Origin: Pseudomonadota bacterium
GTDB lineage: Bacteria; Pseudomonadota; Gammaproteobacteria; Ga0077536
Length of the DNA: 42,569 bases
NCBI GenBank assembly: GCA_027618655.1
Contig: JAQCEL010000008.1
Location: 1 to 42,569 of the forward strand
Direction: 5' to 3'
Positions 1 to 7,970 of this stretch are shown here, piece by piece. The notes beneath the pieces are model-generated. The model made no database searches and was not told the DNA's origin. It worked only from the letters and a program-made list of their open reading frames with translations. A program made the position numbers and the translations under genes. The first letter of the stretch is position 1. Each line of letters opens with the position of its first letter.

Positions 1-106
1 GGATGCAGCGAATCACATGACTAACTCAGATCTTAATTCGTATAGTGAAGTCCAAAATCCAACCAGCTAAAAACTACCAGTTGGTCTGTGAACTTCAACA
101 ATTACG

Positions 107-1264
107 TCAAGCGATCTCGCGCAATAGCTCGCGACCAATAATGACTCTTTGTACCTCGCTCGTCCCTTCGTAAATGGTTGTGACTCTTACATCGCGCACG
201 AAGCGTTCGAGAGGGTATTGTTCGGTGTATCCGGCGCCGCCCATTAACTGTAAGGCGTTGTAGCACGCTTTGTTCGCCGCTTCGGTTGCGTAGAGCTTCG
301 CCATGGCTGCTTGCTTCATAAAGGGTTGGTGCGTTTCCTTCAAGTAAGCGGCGTTCATTAGCAGCAACCGCGAGGCTTCGAGTTCTGTATAGGTGTCGGC
401 CAGGCTCCATTGGATACCTTGGAACTCGCTGATCTTCTTATCGAATTGTTCGCGCTCTGTCACGTAAGCACGCGCCATATCCATTGCAGCGGTCGCGATA
501 CCTAATGCAAGTGAACCAATGCCGATGCGGCCACCCGCAAGTTCAGCAATCGCGATCCTAAAACCGTCGTTCGGTTTGCCCAATATCGCATCGGATGGAA
601 CGCGACAGTCGTCGAAGATAACCGGGTTCGTGCTTGAACCGCGTTGCCCCATTTTATGTTCGCCCTTTCCGATCGTCACCCCAGGGTTGTCCCGTTCGAC
701 TAAAAAACACGTAATGCCTTTGCCTTTTCGTACCTCAGGATCAGTGACGGCCCACACGACAAACACACCGGCATGCTCGGCGCTGGTGATCCACATTTTC
801 GTGCCATTGATTACCCATTCGTCGCCGTCGCGAACGGCCCTTGTTTTCATTCCGGATGGATCGGACCCCGCACCTGATTCAGACAAACAGAAGGAACCAC
901 CCGCATATTCGCCGCCGCATAGTTTCGGTATATAGCGTTGCTTTTGTTCTTCCGTGCCGATCGATTGAATGACTTCGGACACCAAATTCGTCACCGACAT
1001 AGCCACTGCTGTTGCCGCGCACGATTTAGCGATTTCCGTCATCGCCACACTAAACGCAACGACACCGGCCTCAGTGCCACCATAATTCGCATCGACATTG
1101 AGACCCATGAAGCCAAGTTCGGCGAGCTTGCGTAAATTCGTTAGATAGATCTCGCGTCCGCCGCCGCCGTCGAGCGCGGCCGCCACGGGTGCGAGTTCTG
1201 CTTCAGCGAATTTTCTTGCACCACTTTGAATTTGTTCCTGGATCTCGGTTAACGCCAGTTCCAT
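107..1264 (-). CDS. Acyl-CoA dehydrogenase
   Basis: FAD-dependent acyl-CoA dehydrogenase of 385 aa, the normal length for the short/medium-chain class. It oxidises an acyl-CoA to the 2-enoyl-CoA and passes electrons to electron-transfer flavoprotein in the cytoplasm. The family signatures are visible: the FAD/substrate segment CLSESGAGSD, the helix region around GGRIGIGSLALG, and the C-terminal IYEGTSEVQR, in which Glu366 matches the catalytic base of SCAD/MCAD. It is the last gene of a probable minus-strand operon with the alcohol dehydrogenase, the NAD-binding dehydrogenase and the flavoenzyme upstream (gaps 63, 68 and 34 nt). The acyl chain cannot be told from sequence; SCAD-like or short branched-chain activity is the best guess. 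Confidence 0.93.
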   Translation of the reverse strand: MELALTEIQEQIQSGARKFAEAELAPVAAALDGGGGREIYLTNLRKLAELGFMGLNVDANYGGTEAGVVAFSVAMTEIAKSCAATAVAMSVTNLVSEVIQSIGTEEQKQRYIPKLCGGEYAGGSFCLSESGAGSDPSGMKTRAVRDGDEWVINGTKMWITSAEHAGVFVVWAVTDPEVRKGKGITCFLVERDNPGVTIGKGEHKMGQRGSSTNPVIFDDCRVPSDAILGKPNDGFRIAIAELAGGRIGIGSLALGIATAAMDMARAYVTEREQFDKKISEFQGIQWSLADTYTELEASRLLLMNAAYLKETHQPFMKQAAMAKLYATEAANKACYNALQLMGGAGYTEQYPLERFVRDVRVTTIYEGTSEVQRVIIGRELLREIA

Positions 1265-1327
1265 TAATGGAAACCTCTTCGTTTAAGTTTTAAAAATGCC
1301 GGATAATAATCCGCGCGCGAGACTCGA

Positions 1328-2404
1328 CTAACGCCACGGTTCGACGAGTATTTTCGCATGATGATCCGGCGACGCTAAATCTTCGAACGCTTGCGCAACC
1401 CCCTCGACACCGATTTTCCCAGTGACAAGCGGCGCGACATCGATCAAGCCTTCAGCGATTGCGTGTAGCGACCGTGCAAATTCCTCGCCCGAATAGGCTA
1501 AGACGAACTGGATGTTTATCTCCTTGTTGATGCCGAAAATGGGCTCGATGTGATCGCGCTCCATACACACACCTGCCACGACGATGCGCGCGCCTTTCGG
1601 TGCATGTTCCATGATCAGATTTATCACACCAGGCACGCCAACGCATTCGAAAATCACCGCAGGACGTAACATCGGTCGCTTCTTCCAGGCAGGTAGCACT
1701 TGATCCGGGTTATGGATCGCGGCCGCTTCGCGCCAAGTCGTGTACGGTGATGATTCGGCCGGATCAACCACAACGTCTGCGCCCATCAAGAGTGCGAGTT
1801 CGCGTCGTCGCGAGGAATAATCTGCCGCAATGATCGGTCGCGAATCGCGCGTCTTCAGTGCTGCGATAACAGCCAGCCCTACTGGCCCGCAGCCGATCAC
1901 GAGCGGAACGTCATCGCTCGCGAGGCGCGCTTTTTCAACCGCATGCAGTCCGACGGCCATGGGTTCGGTTAGTGCGGCGTGTTCTGCTGATAATCCATTC
2001 GGTACCGGCAGCAATAGAGATTCACTGAGACGCATGTATTCTGCGAAACCGCCCGGGTGCTCGTTCGAATAGCCGACCGTGCGCGCGCCGCTGGGACGAA
2101 GTAAAACTGGCATCGCGCAAACTAGCGCTCCGGGGGTTAGATTACGTTGTGTTTCTGGACCATGGTCGGTGATCTCCGCGCAAAACTCATGCCCCATGAC
2201 CACATCACGCGACAAATCCATATCGAAAACATTACCCGTGCGATTCGACGTATCGACGAACTGCTGTCCGTGGCGCAAAGCATGTAGATCGGATCCACAG
2301 ATCCCACAAGCTAAGGTGCGCACGAGCACTTCTCCGGGACCTGGGTCGGGAAGCGGCAGATCGTCGACCACGAGTTGTTTGTTTCGCATGATGGCTGCGC
2401 GCAT
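1328..2404 (-). CDS. Zinc-dependent alcohol dehydrogenase (MDR family)
   Basis: Medium-chain dehydrogenase/reductase of 358 aa that should oxidise an alcohol or polyol with NAD(P). The N-terminal GroES-like domain carries the catalytic zinc motif CGICGSDLH and the GHEF segment. The Rossmann domain starts at VIGCGPVGLA. The four-cysteine structural zinc loop of classical alcohol dehydrogenases is not seen between GHEFCAEI and GGFAEYM, so this is a variant without the structural zinc. It lies between the acyl-CoA dehydrogenase and the 3-hydroxyisobutyrate-dehydrogenase-like gene and is probably co-transcribed with both. The substrate is unknown; threonine- or sorbitol-dehydrogenase-like enzymes are the nearest general class. 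Confidence 0.9.
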   Translation of the reverse strand: MRAAIMRNKQLVVDDLPLPDPGPGEVLVRTLACGICGSDLHALRHGQQFVDTSNRTGNVFDMDLSRDVVMGHEFCAEITDHGPETQRNLTPGALVCAMPVLLRPSGARTVGYSNEHPGGFAEYMRLSESLLLPVPNGLSAEHAALTEPMAVGLHAVEKARLASDDVPLVIGCGPVGLAVIAALKTRDSRPIIAADYSSRRRELALLMGADVVVDPAESSPYTTWREAAAIHNPDQVLPAWKKRPMLRPAVIFECVGVPGVINLIMEHAPKGARIVVAGVCMERDHIEPIFGINKEINIQFVLAYSGEEFARSLHAIAEGLIDVAPLVTGKIGVEGVAQAFEDLASPDHHAKILVEPWR

Positions 2405-2472
2405 AAGAATTTCTCGTTTAAGACGTTGCTAACGTGGATGGAATTGGTTCACGGGATTTTGAATCCGCTGGA

Positions 2473-3348
2473 TTATAAGCCGGCATCGTCTGCACAGACT
2501 TTGCCGAGCGCTGCCCAATCCAGATCTTGGTAACCTCGTTCGATGCCGACCAAAAATTGATCACGCACTGCGGTCGCGATTGGCATGGGTACGGACTTCG
2601 CACTGGCGGCTTCTAAGGCTAGGCTAATATCTTTCAGTCCTAGATTCAGTTTAAACCCAGCAGGCTCGTATTGTTGCTTCGCGATCAACGCGCCGTAGCC
2701 TTTATAGACCGGCGCGGTGAATAACGTGCTAGTTAGTAGTTCGAGCAAATCTTCGGAATCGATGCCGTACTTGCGGCTTAATGCAAACGCTTCGCCTAAG
2801 GTTTCGATCACGGAGGCGAGCATGAAATTACCCGTGATTTTCACGACGTTGGCCGCAACAGCATCTTCGCCGAGGACGAATGTTTTTTGACCCATTGCGT
2901 CGAATGCGCCTCGGCAGCGTTCGATCGCACGGGGTGTTCCGGCGGCAACGATAAATAATTTCGCAGCCGCCGCAGCATCCGGGCGCCCAAACACGGGTGC
3001 GGACACGTATGCGCGTCCTGCAGCGCTATGCGAATCGCGCAATCGTCGACCCATTTTCTCGCTGATCGTTGCCATCGACACGTGCACGCCGTCGGCCGGC
3101 AAGGCATTGATGAAATCCACCTTGCCGAAGACCACATCTTCTATTGCACGATCGTCGGCAAGCATGCTGATCACGAGTTCGTTATCGCAAGCAGTTGCGA
3201 TCGCTTCAACCACCTCAGCCCCATCCGAGGCTAGTTCTTCGGCCCGCGCGCGCGTGCGGTTGTAGACTTGTACCGTGTGCCCTGCAGTTAATAAATTGCG
3301 CACCATGCCGAGTGCCATCCGGCCGATCCCAATAAATCCAATATTCAT
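2473..3348 (-). CDS. NAD(P)-dependent 3-hydroxyisobutyrate dehydrogenase-like oxidoreductase
   Basis: Beta-hydroxyacid dehydrogenase family, 291 aa. The start is the ATG giving MNIGFIGIGRMALG; the open frame reaches further upstream, but the extra residues overlap the neighbouring gene and do not resemble the family. The N-terminal Rossmann motif is GFIGIGRMA, with Ala where GxGxMG enzymes usually have Gly. The active-site lysine is probably in VVKITGNFM. The usual sequence after the Rossmann fold, DAPVSGG, is replaced by SAPVFGRPDA, seen in succinic-semialdehyde/imine-reductase-like relatives. It probably oxidises a 3-hydroxy acid or reduces a small aldehyde or imine. Second gene of the minus-strand operon. 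A paralogue lies at 19355-20257. Confidence 0.88.
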   Translation of the reverse strand: MNIGFIGIGRMALGMVRNLLTAGHTVQVYNRTRARAEELASDGAEVVEAIATACDNELVISMLADDRAIEDVVFGKVDFINALPADGVHVSMATISEKMGRRLRDSHSAAGRAYVSAPVFGRPDAAAAAKLFIVAAGTPRAIERCRGAFDAMGQKTFVLGEDAVAANVVKITGNFMLASVIETLGEAFALSRKYGIDSEDLLELLTSTLFTAPVYKGYGALIAKQQYEPAGFKLNLGLKDISLALEAASAKSVPMPIATAVRDQFLVGIERGYQDLDWAALGKVCADDAGL

Positions 3349-3382
3349 AAATGTCCGTTCCAGTGTGATTTCGAGTAGCGAG

Positions 3383-5401
3383 TTAGATCGCGCGTGCGGC
3401 TTTTTCCGCTTCGTAAAATATGGCTTCGATCGCGCGTGGTGCAACGACGTCGCCAATTTTGACGACCGTCTTTTTGCTCGGCCGCAAGCGTTCAAGCAAC
3501 GAGTCTTTCGGACTTTTCGTCATTGCGAAAACGATCGTATCGAGATTTGTGCGTAGTACGGGATCGCCGCCCCAAATGTCATACACGAGCGCTGCGCGAT
3601 CATCGATGTGCTCGACGAAATGCTGCGCCGTAATGACAACACCGGCAGCTTTTAAGCGCGGCATGACATGCGGTAAGTCTAATGTTCGCTGAGTCTCGGC
3701 GCCGACGAACGGACGCGGAGAAAGTATCTCAACGTTTACCCCGGCCGCGCTCAGTAGTTCGGCCAGACCGAGCGAATGGTATTCGCCAGTTTCATCAACA
3801 ATGAGCACGCTTTTGCCAAGCGATTGCGGATCGGCAATCGCACGTAAAATAGCGCTACCCATATCGACGACACGGTCTGCCTCGGCGCCAGGAATACTAT
3901 CGCGCTCTGGCCGATAGGGACTATAGCCGCTTTTGTCCCAGCTCGATCCCGTGGCGCACACGATCACATCACCCGAAATATTCGGATCGATAATCTCTTT
4001 ATTACAGGTAATTCCAACCCCAAGTTTCGCGAGCGGGCCGGTTAGATTCCTAATCGCCTCGTGCCAAGCAGCGCGGGTAGGCAGCATCGCGAGTTCCGCT
4101 AAGCGCCCTCCAGGTTCATTAGCAGCTTCGAAAATTTGTACGCGGTGTCCGCGTCGCGCAGCCGTGAGTGCAAAGCGCAGACCGGCTGGTCCTGCGCCAA
4201 TCACACTGATGTCGCGCACCTGGCTGCCACTGACGCTATCTAGCGTGCCATCACCCCATTGCGCTTCGCGGCCCATCGCTGGGTTTTGAAAACACGTGAC
4301 TTCGCGATTGCCAATCAAGCGCGAGACGCAAACGTTGGCGCCGATACAGCGTGTCACCTCGTGTTCGCGTCCTTGCAAGCTTTTTCCGACGATGAACGGA
4401 TCGGCCATATGCGCGCGCGTCATCGCGACCATGTCCGCGCTGCCCGCTGCCAACACGGCTTGCGCTTTATCCAAATCGAGGAAGCGACCCACCACGAATA
4501 TCTTCGCCCGATCACCTGCCACTGCTTTAGCGCGCGCGGCATTGTCGGCGAGAAAACCTTCCGCTACGGTCCCCATCGGCGCGACGGCCACGTGTAAGGC
4601 GTGGTACCCGCCTGCGGAGATATCGAAGAAGTCGAACAGTCCCGATCGAGAAAATATTTCAATTTGTTCTTCGGACTGAGCCGGTGTGATCCCAGCGGGT
4701 CCTAGGAACTCATCAAATGAAAGCCGCAAACCAACGCACAAGTTGGGTCCAACGGCGGCGCGTACGGCCTCACCGATTTCGAGCACGATGCGACAGCGAT
4801 TCTCAAGCGATCCGCCATAAGCGTCGCTGCGCTTGTTAAATGCGGGGCTCAAAAATTCACCTAGTAGCTGACTGTGGGCGGCGTGGATTTCGATCCCATC
4901 AAGTCCGGCGCGCTGAACGTTGCGCGCCGAGCGTGCAAAGTACTGCGCCAATTCTTTAATGTCCGCTATATCCATGGCGACTGGCATTTCTTCGCTTATC
5001 GCCGATGGAATTCGCGACGCGGCCCATAATGGTCGCCAGTCGTCCATGTATTGCGTGCCGCTACCTTGCGCGCCTGCGCAAAACAGTTGCACAAATTGCT
5101 TGCAGTCGTAGGCGTGTACGGCCTCGCCCAAACGCTCAAACCAAGGAATAACTTTCTCATCCCACGCACTACACCCGGCGGTATAGTTGCGCCCAGCTGG
5201 ATGCGCAGCTTGCTGCTCCAATATTAATAATGCCGCGCCGCCTTTCGCGCGCTCTCGGTAGTAAGCGATGTGCCGTTCGGACAAGGTTTCGTCGCGGCCG
5301 TACAGTTGCGTATGACCGGTCACCATAATGCGGTGACGCACAGTCGCTGGGCCAATCGATAGGGGTTGCAGAAGATGCGAATAGCGCGCGGCGTCGACCA
5401 T
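3383..5401 (-). CDS. NADH:flavin oxidoreductase, TMADH/2,4-dienoyl-CoA reductase type
   Basis: Large flavoenzyme of 672 aa with the architecture of trimethylamine dehydrogenase and 2,4-dienoyl-CoA reductase: an N-terminal FMN TIM barrel (about 1-345), an iron-sulfur loop (352-370), then FAD/NAD(P)-binding domains starting at VIGAGPAGLRF (400-410). Barrel signatures include GLDGIEIHAAHSQLLGEFLS and NKRSDAYGGSLENR. The cluster loop should read C-x2-C-x2-C-x11-C as in TMADH, but here it is Cys352, Ala355, Cys358, Cys370, so one ligand of the 4Fe-4S cluster is missing. First gene of the minus-strand operon, divergent from the cyclase gene. It may reduce an enone or enoyl-CoA, or demethylate an amine. 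A full-length paralogue with all four cysteines is at 40387-42450. Confidence 0.9.
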   Translation of the reverse strand: MVDAARYSHLLQPLSIGPATVRHRIMVTGHTQLYGRDETLSERHIAYYRERAKGGAALLILEQQAAHPAGRNYTAGCSAWDEKVIPWFERLGEAVHAYDCKQFVQLFCAGAQGSGTQYMDDWRPLWAASRIPSAISEEMPVAMDIADIKELAQYFARSARNVQRAGLDGIEIHAAHSQLLGEFLSPAFNKRSDAYGGSLENRCRIVLEIGEAVRAAVGPNLCVGLRLSFDEFLGPAGITPAQSEEQIEIFSRSGLFDFFDISAGGYHALHVAVAPMGTVAEGFLADNAARAKAVAGDRAKIFVVGRFLDLDKAQAVLAAGSADMVAMTRAHMADPFIVGKSLQGREHEVTRCIGANVCVSRLIGNREVTCFQNPAMGREAQWGDGTLDSVSGSQVRDISVIGAGPAGLRFALTAARRGHRVQIFEAANEPGGRLAELAMLPTRAAWHEAIRNLTGPLAKLGVGITCNKEIIDPNISGDVIVCATGSSWDKSGYSPYRPERDSIPGAEADRVVDMGSAILRAIADPQSLGKSVLIVDETGEYHSLGLAELLSAAGVNVEILSPRPFVGAETQRTLDLPHVMPRLKAAGVVITAQHFVEHIDDRAALVYDIWGGDPVLRTNLDTIVFAMTKSPKDSLLERLRPSKKTVVKIGDVVAPRAIEAIFYEAEKAARAI

Positions 5402-5534
5402 CGGAGTTCACGATAAGAAAGATAAACGGAGCGCAGATATTGACACATTAAGCGCTAGGGTTCATCGACGTCTTGCGCTATCGTTGACTATAGACTCGAA
5501 CAAAACCAACAGACTCAACTGGGGAGAACGGACG

Positions 5535-6470
5535 GTGAATAGATTTCAAACGGGCATCGCCTTGTGGCTGACAATTTGTACGTCGGCAGCTGTCGCTGAA
5601 GATTGGCATCCATCCCAGTTTGGCGCTGACGATACACTTGGCGCGATCAATCACCTCAGCCCGGCCCTTGTGCTCGAAGCGGCGAAACTGATTAAAACCG
5701 GCAAGACTTACGCCCTAGGCGTCGAAACCGGGTCGAAATCGCCAGCCTATGCGCCGCGTACTTATTCCATGACCGTGCTACAACTTTCTGATGGGACCGG
5801 TACACCGTATGGCAGTAACAAAGCGACTGGCAACGACGATCTAATGGTCACGTGGATGGGAATTGGCAGTCAGATTGACGGCCTTGGCCATCTCGGTATC
5901 GACCATGTCTATTACAACGGCAACAAGGCGCAAGATTTCGTAAAGAACACGGGTCTGACGAAAATGTCGATCGACACGCTGCCGCCTATTGTCGCGCGCG
6001 GCGTCTTGCTCGACATGGCACGTTATCTCGGTAAGCCGATATTGGATGCGGGCACTGCATTCAATCAAGCGGAAATTGAGGCCGCCGCCAAAGCGCAAGG
6101 GGTGACCTTGAAAAAAGGTGACGTCGTGCTATTTCACACGGGTTGGCTAAATATCGCCGAGCAAGATCCGGTGAAGTTTATGGCCGGCGAACCAGGTCTT
6201 GGCGTCGGCGGAGCGGCGTATCTCGCGATGCTCGGCGCCGTGGCGGTTGGCTCGGATAGTTGGGCGCTAGAGGTGATGCCGGCCGAGGTAGAAACAGAGT
6301 TCGTTCCGGTTCACCAAGAGTTACTTACGAGGAACGGCGTTTATATCTTAGAGAACATGGATACCCGGGCGCTCGCCAAAGACGAGGCATGGGAGTTCCT
6401 ATTCGTGCTCGGCCAACCGCGCTTTGTCGGCGCAGTGCAAGCCGTGATCAACCCCGTCGCGATCCGTTAA
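5535..6470 (+). CDS. Exported cyclase-family (kynurenine formamidase-like) hydrolase
   Basis: Member of the cyclase/kynurenine-formamidase superfamily, metal-dependent hydrolases of amides, lactones or similar bonds. I chose the GTG start at 5535: it has a GGGGAGA ribosome site 7 nt upstream and gives 311 aa beginning with a clear signal peptide (NRFQTGIALWLTICTSAAVA, cleavage before ED), so the product is periplasmic. The upstream ATG at 5484 would bury this signal. Family marks are GIGSQIDGLGHLGID, GVLLDMARY, GDVVLFHTGW and VGSDSWALEVMP. It diverges from the flavoenzyme gene, and the selenoprotein gene follows 82 nt downstream. The substrate is unknown; a ring-opening or amide-hydrolysis step in catabolism is plausible. 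Confidence 0.88.
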   Translation: MNRFQTGIALWLTICTSAAVAEDWHPSQFGADDTLGAINHLSPALVLEAAKLIKTGKTYALGVETGSKSPAYAPRTYSMTVLQLSDGTGTPYGSNKATGNDDLMVTWMGIGSQIDGLGHLGIDHVYYNGNKAQDFVKNTGLTKMSIDTLPPIVARGVLLDMARYLGKPILDAGTAFNQAEIEAAAKAQGVTLKKGDVVLFHTGWLNIAEQDPVKFMAGEPGLGVGGAAYLAMLGAVAVGSDSWALEVMPAEVETEFVPVHQELLTRNGVYILENMDTRALAKDEAWEFLFVLGQPRFVGAVQAVINPVAIR

Positions 6471-6500
6471 ACATGGCGGATTTGCGATTCACTCGATTAC

Positions 6501-6541
6501 TAGCAGCGCAGTAGATTGTTCCTAAGTCCGACAGGCTGCTA
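6501..6541 (+). repeat. 41-bp dispersed repeat, copy A
   Basis: A 41-nt sequence with short inverted ends (TAGCAGC at 6501 and GCTGCTA at 6535). It recurs in opposite orientation at 42514-42554 with 39 of 41 positions identical. It sits just upstream of the selenoprotein gene and its last base begins the AAGGAG ribosome site. The other copy also lies upstream of a gene in the same relative orientation. Function unknown; a small dispersed chromosomal repeat is the safest description. Confidence 0.75.
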
Positions 6542-6552
6542 AGGAGAGCCCA

Positions 6553-6771
6553 TTGAGAATCCGCATTGAATATTGCATGCAATGAAACTACGAACCTAAA
6601 GCCCTCCGTGCGAGGGACAGGTTAGAGTCGCTAGGTGTTAAGGACATCGAATTAGTCCCCGGATCAGGTGGCGTTTTCGAAATAGAAGTTGACGGAACGT
6701 TGCGTTATTCGAAGAAATCGCTCGGTCGTTTTCCGAATGACGATGAGCTTGATGCCTTGATTGCGAACTAA
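6553..6771 (+). CDS. SelW-like selenoprotein (Rdx family), in-frame UGA = Sec
   Basis: A 72-aa thioredoxin-fold protein of the Rdx (SelW/SelT/SelH) family, hidden because codon 11 is TGA (6583-6585). The N-terminus reads RIRIEYCMQ-U-NYEPKAL, so the redox motif is Cys8-x-x-Sec11, exactly where SelW proteins carry CxxU or CxxC. After the UGA the frame continues with family features: IELVPGSGGVFEIEVDG, then LRYSKKSLGRFPND and a short C-terminal helix, ending at TAA. A perfect AAGGAG (6541-6546) lies 6 nt before the TTG start. A SECIS-like hairpin follows the UGA. The length matches bacterial SelW-like proteins (about 70-100 aa). The role is probably thiol-based redox; the partner is unknown. Sec synthesis genes (selA, selB, selC, selD) are not in this window and must be elsewhere. 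Confidence 0.9.
6593..6623 (+). promoter_or_regulatory. SECIS-like hairpin for Sec insertion
   Basis: The stem-loop begins 7 nt after the UGA codon. The lower stem is AACCT (6593-6597) with AGGTT (6619-6623). An internal loop AAAG/AC follows, then the upper stem CCCTC (6602-6606) with GAGGG (6612-6616) and the apical loop CGTGC. All ten base pairs are Watson-Crick. The UGA-to-loop distance is 21 nt and the loop has G in its second position. Both agree with the usual description of bacterial SECIS elements, which lie inside the coding region and bind SelB. Confidence 0.82.
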
Positions 6772-6848
6772 GCAGTGCCCGCGATCTGCGCGGCTAATTC
6801 GACTATGCCGCAAAGCAGAACTCGGTGCGCCACAGAGCAAGTGGAACC

Positions 6849-6878
6849 GACAAGCGGCTGATTAAATCTGCGCTTGTC
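6849..6878. other. Perfect 8-bp stem between convergent genes
   Basis: GACAAGCG (6849-6856) and CGCTTGTC (6871-6878) are perfect inverted repeats around a 14-nt AT-rich loop. It lies between the selenoprotein gene and the convergent broken monooxygenase gene. It may act as a transcription stop for either strand, although no T-run follows. Nothing else is visible in 6772-6951. Confidence 0.45.
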
Positions 6879-6951
6879 GAACGGCGCTGCAAAATTATTT
6901 AGGCGCTCTGCGGATCGCAAAGCTTATCCCGTGGCTGGGCTTTGGAAACCC

Positions 6952-7799
6952 TCAGCACGATCCTTGATTTAAATGATCGCGCAATGTTGTACCGCTATAT
7001 TCCTTCCGATGGACGCCGCGTTTTTGCAGGATAGGAACAACATGATCGACAAACTCGTTAAAACTATCTGGCATCGTGGTCGGGGTGATGTTGAATCCAT
7101 CACCACCTGTCTCTTCTAGAATAGATTCCATCTGGTCCGCAATTTGTTCTGGTGTGCCGACGATTTGCGGGCAGCCGATCGCCGCGCCATAAATTTTCCC
7201 GACTTCGCGCAAAGTGAGTTTCTCGCGACCGAGATCGCCAGAGCGTTTATCCGCGATTACCGCATCGGGCTCCCAGCTATTTCCTAATTTATGGCAAACC
7301 TCCCTGTATTCTTCGGCGCGTTCATAACGGAGATCCGGTGGGATTATTTCATCCAAGCCCATATTCTCCGCTTCGCCGACATAAAATGAAGTCACGATAT
7401 TCCAACCGATCCGACCGCGGGTGAGGTGATCTAAGGTGCTTAACTTGCGGACTGCCAAATACGGCGGGTAGTAGGTTGCGGACAATGTCACCGCGAATCC
7501 AATTCGTTTAGTGACGGCCGCCATCATGGGTACGACTAAGATCGGGTCATGAATCGGAAATTGAATTGCGCGCGCGAGTGATTCGTCAATTCGATCTTTG
7601 TAGTTACCATAGGCCGCGAGTTGATCGGCAAAAAAATGGCATCAAACTTACCGCGTTCTAAGGTGCGGGCCATGCCTTGCCAAATATCGGGTTGGGCGAA
7701 GGACTCGGCGATCTTATTATCTGGATGGGTCCACGAACCGACGGAGTGGTTCATGGGGCTGTGAATCACGAAGCCGTTTAAGTGCATCATTTTCTTCAC
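6952..7799 (-). pseudogene. Decayed LLM-class flavin monooxygenase (NtaA/SnaA/DszA type)
   Basis: Remnant of a luciferase-like flavin-dependent monooxygenase of the NtaA/SnaA/DszA group (normally about 440-460 aa). The N-terminus starts at GTG 7799 behind AGAGGA and reads KKMMHLNGFVIHSP to RGKFDAIFLP. The frame then shifts at a run of seven T on the coding strand (7630-7636); one more T would restore ADQLAAYGNYKDRIDESLA. The second frame continues through GRIGWNIVTSFYVGEAENMG and SWEPDAVIADKRSGD, then jumps straight to the C-terminal LTLREVGKIYG and QIVGTPEQIADQ. About 150-200 middle residues are therefore missing. The internal deletion makes a functional enzyme unlikely even if the frameshift were a sequencing error. 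Confidence 0.85.
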
Positions 7800-7917
7800 A
7801 AATAGGGATCCTCTTGTAACGACCGAAGCCGATTCACTGGGTCTCGCCCACTGTAACGCCGGAAAGATCTGGGCGCTAGCCGACGGTTCGGCGCGGCGCG
7901 CCCTGAGATACCTCTTA

Positions 7918-7956
7918 GGGTCTGATCTGCTTGTGATGGCGCGCAAGATCAGACCC
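7918..7956. repeat. 10-bp perfect inverted repeat
   Basis: GGGTCTGATC (7918-7927) and GATCAGACCC (7947-7956) form a perfect 10-bp stem with a 19-nt spacer. It lies between the acyl-CoA ligase gene and the decayed monooxygenase gene, so it may be the ligase terminator on the minus strand or a small palindromic repeat scar. No T-tract is present. Confidence 0.6.
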
Positions 7957-7970
7957 AAGTCAATTACCGA

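Noticed and set aside
5439-5500. TTGACA and TTGACT boxes upstream of the cyclase gene
   Set aside because: No -10 box at acceptable spacing, so no promoter is claimed.
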